Assembly: GCA_907165135.1 (NCBI GenBank)
Contig: OU015567.1
Span: forward strand, 13,335,001 to 13,399,000
Source of the DNA: Oikopleura dioica
Taxonomy: Eukaryota; Chordata; Appendicularia; Copelata; Oikopleuridae
Direction: 5' to 3'
DNA: 64,000 bases
The notes beneath the pieces were generated by a model. That model was not told the DNA's origin, searched no databases, and was given only the letters and a program-made list of their open reading frames with translations. The position numbers and the translations under genes are program-made. Every line of letters starts with the position of its first letter. The first letter of the stretch is position 1. Positions 57,993-64,000 of the stretch are shown piece by piece.

Positions 57993-60591
57993 ATGCTCAA
58001 ATGTTCTCATATCTTGGGAAGAGTCCTGCGTAAATCGAGTTGGAAGTATCCGAAAGATAAAATCCGCAATTTTTCTATCATCGCTCATGTTGGTATGAAT
58101 AACGCTAGTACTTTTATATGGGTATTGTTTGTAGACCATGGCAAGAGCACATTAGCAGACAGAATCTTGCAGATATGCGGCCACCAAGTTGATCGAAAGC
58201 AGACCCTGGACACGCTTGATGTTGAGCGCGAGCGAGGCATAACAGTAAAGTCAGTTGTTGCATCGGTCAAACATACGGTGAACGGAGAAGACTATTTGCT
58301 CAATCTAATTGATACTCCTGGCCATGTTGATTTCAGTTGGGAGGTGCAGAGATCATTGACAGCTTGTGAAGGCGTTCTTCTTGTGGTGGATGCGTCTCAG
58401 GGAGTCCAAGGAATGGTTCGTGAGATTATAGAGTTCTTTGCGAGGTTTTATTTTCTAAAAACCAAAATGAGCTCAGACAATGGCAAATTTCTATGTCGCG
58501 TTCGATCTTGGCCTATCCGTTATTCCAGTGTTAAATAAAGTGGATCTCCCGCATGCAGATGTTGACAAAACGATGATGGAGTTGAATCAGATGTTCGACA
58601 TTGAATTTGAAGAATGCCTCTCAATATCTGCAAAAAGTGGCATGGGTGTTACAGAAGTGCTGGACGAGATTGTCAATAGAATACCTCCTCCACTGCCAAT
58701 TGACGTAAGTGGGGGTGCTCTCTGGTGTTTTGATGCATCAATCGGCGGTCACTCAGGATCAGAATTAAAAATTTATACCAAATGCATGTATCAATCGTAT
58801 GTCTGCTTGTTTGTTTAATATTGAAAAGGGAGAATCAACTATGTAAAAATATTGGACGCGTTCCTATCCTCCCTGGCGATCGTTTCTTCCCCTGCAGTGA
58901 TAAATCTGATTTGATGAGTATCAAAGATGTCGGACGCTGCTTTCCGGATTTACAGCCAGATCCTGAGGGATTACTTCCTGGACAAATTGGCTACTTCTCA
59001 ACATTAAAAGCCAAGTCTCGTGTCACCGGAAAAGTTCTTGTGACAGATGAGAGGGCCGGAACAAAATTAACGGAAGACCCGAGCCTACCATTCAACCAAT
59101 TGAAAAACTCGACTCCTTCAGTATTTGCTTCATTCTTCCCTCATACTGACAACAAAGGCAGAATCAAAGAATTCGAAAAGTCAGTCGACTCGTTGATCCT
59201 CAACGACCCTGCGGTGACATCAACAAGGACTGCCTCGCCTGCTTTTGGATCAGGGCTGCGTTTGGGATTCCTCGGACAGCTTCATTTGGAAGTTTTCTCT
59301 CAGCGACTGAGGGATGATTTTGAAACGGATGTTATCGTTACTTCTCCATCAACAGCCTTCAGAGCGCGAGTCGACGAAAGTTTAAAAGATAAAAATTACA
59401 ACGCGATTCGACAAAATAGAACACTCGTAAGTTACTCGCGCTCTCATAAATAAATTATTGGCAATAACTAATTAAATTAAAGGTTGATCCAGAAGATCCC
59501 TATATCTTTGAATTCGAAGTTGCCGAAGAATTTATTCCGAGAAAATTTGTGACTGAATATCAAGAACTCTACTCGTTACTGACAGTTATCAGCCCCGTCG
59601 AATACTCTCCAGCAATTTTGAGTGCGGTTGAAGAAAGAAGAGGGTCTTATGTGAGTTCTGAAGAGATAGGGGACGGAAGGCTGATACAGTTTGTTGCCAA
59701 ATTTCCGGAGTCCAAATTTCCGGACACTTTTCAGATTTTAAGGGGTTTTAGTGGGACACTAACAAATTGACGATGACCCAAATTTCCGGAATTTTTTTTC
59801 AAATTAAGAAAAAAAATTGACGGTAGCTCATATTTTTTCTTCGAAATAAGGTACAAGAGGTTTAATACATCGACTTTCTTGTGTTTATCCTTGAGTTCTC
59901 CTATCAAACCCACTTTGTCGTCGTCTTTTTTGCGCTTAGACGACTTCTACACGGGTAAGTGACCATGTTTCGAAAAATTTTAAGGATGCTTGGTGGGACA
60001 TTATTTTTTCATAGGAAGGCCAAATTTCCGGACATTTTTCGGAAATCTGGGGACAAAATTAGTCCGGAAATTTGGAAACATACTGTATTCAAATACGAAA
60101 TTCCACATTCTGAAACGATCAGAAATTTTCACGGGGTTCTTAAAGGCGCGACTAGCGGATTCGGCTCGTTTGAGCTTGAAGAGCTCGACTGGCGCCCCGC
60201 TGAGCTCGTGGTTCTTTCAATTTCAATCAACTCGAAGGTAGTTCCAGAACTGCAAATGATAACGCACAAGCACTCAGCTGAAGCTCTCGGAAGAAAATTG
60301 ACGAAAGAATTTGTCGAGTTACTACCGATGCAAGATCATAAAGCCTCCGTCTCAGCGCACATAACCGCAGACCCTGATCAGCAGCGTGGTTTTTGGGGAA
60401 GCTCGTTTGGAACCCGACATACGAATTATAGACGCGAAGATACCACAAGATCAAAAGCTAACAAAAAGATTGACCTGCAAAGAAGACAAAAGAAAATTAA
60501 AGCGGAGAAAGATCGTCTTGAAAAGCTGAGGCAAATTGGAAACGTAAAGGTTCCAAAAGACGCTATAACATCTTTGTTCTCGCTGATATGA
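57993..60591 (+). CDS. GUF1: GUF1, mitochondrial LepA/EF4-type translation GTPase
   Basis: G-domain motifs are present: (A)HVDHGKST (G1, split by an intron), RGIT (G2), DTPGHVDF (G3), NKVD (G4) and SAK (G5). LepA-specific domains follow, with [16 protein letters not shown] and a C-terminus ending [16 protein letters not shown]-like ([20 protein letters not shown]). The intron at 58411-58471 begins with GA, giving the invariant GVQAQTMANF. Two defects occur. One base is missing near 58858 between VKILD and VPILPGD. A repeat-rich segment of about 390 bp at 59702-60093 splits the conserved VAK/YEIP region. The gene is thus intact with an assembly error and an odd intron, or a decaying allele. 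Expected to act on mitochondrial ribosomes. Confidence 0.85.
59697..60093. repeat. CCAAATTTCCGGA-repeat insertion within GUF1
   Basis: The word CAAATTTCCGGA occurs at 59698, 59714, 59790 and 60023 and in inverted form (TCCGGAAATTTGG) at 60063-60075. The segment interrupts sequence that is continuous in GUF1/LepA proteins, and deleting 392 bp restores the frame. The flanks share CAAA. It may be a degenerate mobile element, or an intron bounded by GTTGCC and AGGAAG that keeps part of the repeat as coding sequence. Confidence 0.6.
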
Positions 60592-60698
60592 TGCAAATAA
60601 AATACAATGATTCTATGTTTAGGCTTTTAATACCGCATTCAAAACAGTATAATAATCAAATAGATACAGTCATCAGAAAATAAGTTGTAAAGGTTCGT

Positions 60699-63600
60699 TT
60701 AGCCGAAACCGTTGAATGATAGAACGGAGCCGTTGCGCTTGGGCTTCTGCATTGGAAGAGGAGGACGAGTTGTCAAAGGGGGAGGCGCGAGTTGCTTTGG
60801 TTTCGCACTTGCGGGAGGCGGCGGTGGAGGCACCTTTTTGGGCGTGGAAGTTATACTGGGAGAAGCTTGTGGCGAGGCGGAAGGAACGGGCGGAACTGGG
60901 ACAGGAGTAGGAACCAGTCCGCGGCGTAGTGGACTGGAAGCAGAGGATGATGGAGTCCGGCGAATAGTTGCCAGGCCATTCGTGATTTCTAAAAACGGTT
61001 TGTTACATTCATCGGCTTTTCAGAATAGGTGGGAGCATGTAAATTTATGTGAACATGAGTGATACCTCTACGTGGTGGTTGATAATCGTCTGTGAAACCA
61101 CTAGGATTTGCCATGAATGGGGAGAGTGGTGCGGAGCTCATTGAGCTTATGCTGCGAGCCTGCTCACTATTCGCGCTGTTGTCGGTTGTATTCACTTGGA
61201 GCTCATTGAATTGGCTGCTGAGCACTGAAACAACAAGTTAAGTCAAGTTCATTCAGAGTTGTCACTGCGAAAGACTTGGTGGTCTCTGAACAAATCAGAC
61301 AGAAGGATTAATAAAATTTCTCATCTGACGATGGATTATCGAAATTACGAGTACGATATTCGTTAAAGTAAAATATTTATTTGACGTAGACTGCCAGCCA
61401 GACATGCTTAGGCCATCATTTTTACGGTAATTTGTTTTTAAGGTTAGTGTTTTTATTCTCACGTTCTGGTGGTGGCGGCGGCAAGACAAATCCATCTGGG
61501 AGCGTGTTGTTGAACTGATCTTGAACATTTGTTGAGTTTGTCTTGGTGGGTGATCCGGGGCAAGAAGCGTTGCGAGATGTGTTTTTGTTCTCATCGTAGG
61601 GCCCGGGTTTAGGCCAGTTGCGCCATGAATTTGTCCTGTTTGCGGCGAATGTAGCGGTTGGCGAATTCGACGTGTTGGTTGGGCAGCTGGTGTCAATCGG
61701 GAGCATCTCGGGGAGGTCGTTGTCGAGCGCTTGGGAAGTGAAACCAGAATCGTGTGATGTCGAGGAAAGTCGGTACTCAGAAGTTTGGCGTAAAAGTGTC
61801 TGTCGCAAGTCAGAAGGCGGTTCGGTTCTACCCGACGAATTTGAGTCTGATTTCGAACTGCTAATTGAATTCATCGAGCTGAAAAGATCTTTCAATTCTG
61901 ATTCTTTTATAACACTGAGCAATTTATGGCTTTATGATTATGGTGCTTTACAAACCTGACCGAGGACTTCCTAGCGTGGCTTCCGTTTCTTAGACTTCCA
62001 TTTGCCATCGCGATTTGTTCATCCAGCCAGCTATGAATTTGGTAAGACTTGACAGTCGTCACAGTTCCAAGGCTGCCACCAGATCGCTGCATTTTAGCGA
62101 GTTGAGCTCCAAAGGTAACTTGCGAGGCAACATAAGGAGAAAGTGAACGAACGAAGGTAGACATTCGCGCGCGATGTTCCACCAGTGCGTTGGCTACAGT
62201 ATCTTTGTTCACGTGGCGGAGTATTGGCGATTCGGACTGCTGATCCTGAAATTAATTTTTAAGGCGATTGGCTTTTTGAACACTTAATTCTTCGTGGCGT
62301 GAATGTTTTCATAACTAATTGGCTGGCTCAGACGAACTGTATATATCTGATCAATACTTCTATCGTCTACAATTTCATGGCTGAAAGGATTTCATTTATC
62401 CATATTTGCGCTAATAGAATAAGACAGTTTTACATGGAGGCGTGTTTTCTGTCACCAGCCACACACTAAATAATGCAAAAACAAGGGCAGGGAGCACAAA
62501 CTGTATTCAAAAACACACATCACTGCCAACATAAAACTATCATCGATGGAATACTTGGCAGGTGCGAAATAATAATCAGAGTCGATGCCAAATCGACGTG
62601 TACACGATGCTCACCTTTTGTCCTTGGGGTTTGGAGGATGATCCACGTCGAGAGCGACGGGACAAGGTCATTGCTGCCCGATTGAATATGTTTTCTGAAG
62701 ATCCCTTCGACAGCGATTTTGTGGAGCCATTCAGCTTCGAGGAGGAGCTTGAGTCGAGGCTCTTGTTCCACTCTTGTACTCGTTCACGAAGTGGCGAGAG
62801 GACGCTATCAGCAAGCTGTCTGAAATTTATCGATAAATACAGAACAAGTCATAGATGAATATCGATTTAAAACTCGAAAACTCTTGAGAGCTAAGGGGAT
62901 AAGACGCTGAGCCCCATAATCGCCCTCCCCGGAAGGGCTTCAATCTAGCACTTATCGAGGCGAATACGTTTTAGATGAAATACCATCTGTTCTATTATCG
63001 TAAATACGAGACGGGACTTACTTGACTGAGGCTTCTCGGAGCTCATCTGCGCAGCGTTGTTCGTCAACCAGTTGGCACAACAAAGCTCCGACTTCATCCC
63101 TTCCAGCCGAAGAGCGTGATGAGAAGTTTCCGACTTTGTTGAGCACTTCGAGGAACTGAGAGTGGGCTGCAATTGCCGTCCTATAAAATGTTGATTTGAG
63201 CATGTAATTTTGTTAAAGGAAGTAATAACAATGAAGACAACTTTCTTCCGCGTTTGATTCTTGTAGAAAATAATCGCATTTTGAACTTGTTTTGACCAAA
63301 AACGACTACGTATTTGTAGGGGCTCATAAAGATGAGGCAAGTGTGAAAGCGCATATACAGTTACCACGGGTGGTTTGTCAAAATGAAAGAATAAAGAAGT
63401 AGTGCGGCACGAAACGCGTGAACCGGAACGCTTCTTATTCAGAAGAAAAATCAATGGATCAACAATTAGACGCGTTTCATCTTTGGCCAGATTTTAAGAA
63501 ATCTCGTAATTGCTCAAAACAGACTCTGATAGATATAAAACGGGACACAATAACAGCAATCGGCCTGTGGAAAATTAACGCCTGATTGATTAACAAAAGG

Positions 63601-64000
63601 AGCGGGATAAAAATATGGGGATGATTAAAAGGGCAGGTTAAATTCTACTAAGCGGCTTTACCTGACGGCTGAGACGTAGCGCAGTCCAGATGAGATGAGC
63701 TCTTCCCAGATGACGTTCCCGGACTGAAATTGTGTTTTAGATAAAGAAGTGTATTGCGTCTTAGAATTGACAATCGTAAAATTCAATAAATTAAAGGCTT
63801 TATAAACGAGAAATAGGATTTTGAAAAACTCTCCGCGTCATGTTCAATTTGAAAAAAAAATAATCGATCATGCCATCTGGCCGGAGAGTACTTCCTCGGA
63901 CATTCGCTTCATCTAATCTTCAGGCTGTCCAAAAGAAGAGTAATGAAGGCTTTTGAAGCAGACTGTTGCGGAAGCACTTAATACTGACCCGCTCGGTGCG
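60699..64000 (-). CDS. MTSS1: MTSS1/MIM-like I-BAR protein, 5' end outside the window
   Basis: Reading from the right edge, exons encode an IMD (I-BAR) domain: SASKAFITLLLDSLK, SGNVIWEELISSGLRYVSAV, IAAHSQFLEVLNKVGNFSSR, LADSVLSPLRERVQEWNKSL and the helix NALVEHRARMSTFVRSLSPY. After it comes the MTSS1-type Ser-rich region with YRLSSTSHDSGFTSQALDND (human RLSSVSSHDSGFISQ), a polyproline part and a C-terminus with TPKKVPPPPPPASAKPKQLA ending ..SVLSFNGFG. I-BAR proteins bend membrane outward and bind actin. The WH2 motif of vertebrate MTSS1 is not clear. The junction at 63918 lacks a normal donor (AAG|ATTAGA). Convergent with GUF1, 107 bp apart. Confidence 0.85.

Noticed and set aside
1-64000. 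tRNA, rRNA, spliced-leader RNA genes and CRISPR arrays
   Set aside because: Looked for B-box GGTTCGAATCC-like words, 5S-like sequence and regularly spaced repeats; none found. Not an exhaustive computation.

Overview
This is eukaryotic DNA with a very compact animal gene layout. The gene set (HCN channel, MTSS1-type I-BAR protein, FAM13, EHBP1, centractin, WDR33) is metazoan, introns are mostly 35-70 bp, and genes sit tens to hundreds of bases apart in same-strand runs. Many introns need GC-AG or GA-AG borders to keep conserved protein sequence intact. Several start codons lie directly behind an AG acceptor, as expected for spliced-leader trans-splicing. Together this points to an appendicularian tunicate, most likely Oikopleura dioica or a close relative. 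The species call is inference; the intron and spacing features are read directly.

Layout. 1-4.5 kb: gene-poor, repeat-rich, with a TTAA-flanked inverted-repeat element. 4.5-18.2 kb: FAM13-like RhoGAP protein, SLC6 transporter, secreted M1 aminopeptidase (all +), RSPH1 (-) and an HCN channel (+). 18.3-28 kb: a minus-strand block with a GFYY-repeat protein, a small type I membrane protein, a J-domain protein, a protein with a PICH-like TPR, several tiny membrane or unknown genes and a secreted acidic protein. 28-31.3 kb: gene-poor. 31.3-60.6 kb: a long plus-strand series of housekeeping genes: small basic protein, anillin, NOL11, TFIIA-gamma (GTF2A2), WDR33, ARP1/centractin, a C2H2 zinc-finger protein, BOP1, EHBP1, YEATS4, a PHD-JmjC demethylase and GUF1. 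60.7-64 kb: an MTSS1-like I-BAR gene on the minus strand that runs off the window end.

Themes. The plus-strand series is rich in core nuclear functions (rRNA processing: NOL11, BOP1; transcription and 3' processing: GTF2A2, WDR33; chromatin: YEATS4, KDM7-like) and in membrane/cytoskeleton genes (anillin, ARP1, EHBP1). Gaps of 45-110 bp between ZNF/BOP1, YEATS4/KDM7, NOL11/GTF2A2 and GTF2A2/WDR33 suggest operons.

The most interesting object is a 948-bp hAT-like foldback element in a conserved coding exon of ARP1. It is flanked by an 8-bp target duplication, and its termini carry GC...AG signals that would splice in frame. A second repeat-rich insertion interrupts GUF1, and two TTAA-bordered elements lie nearby. 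Three genes (FAM13, EHBP1, GUF1) each need one extra base to stay in frame, most simply explained as assembly deletions. Coordinates of multi-exon genes span first to last coding base; exon joins were made by hand and not tested against transcripts.
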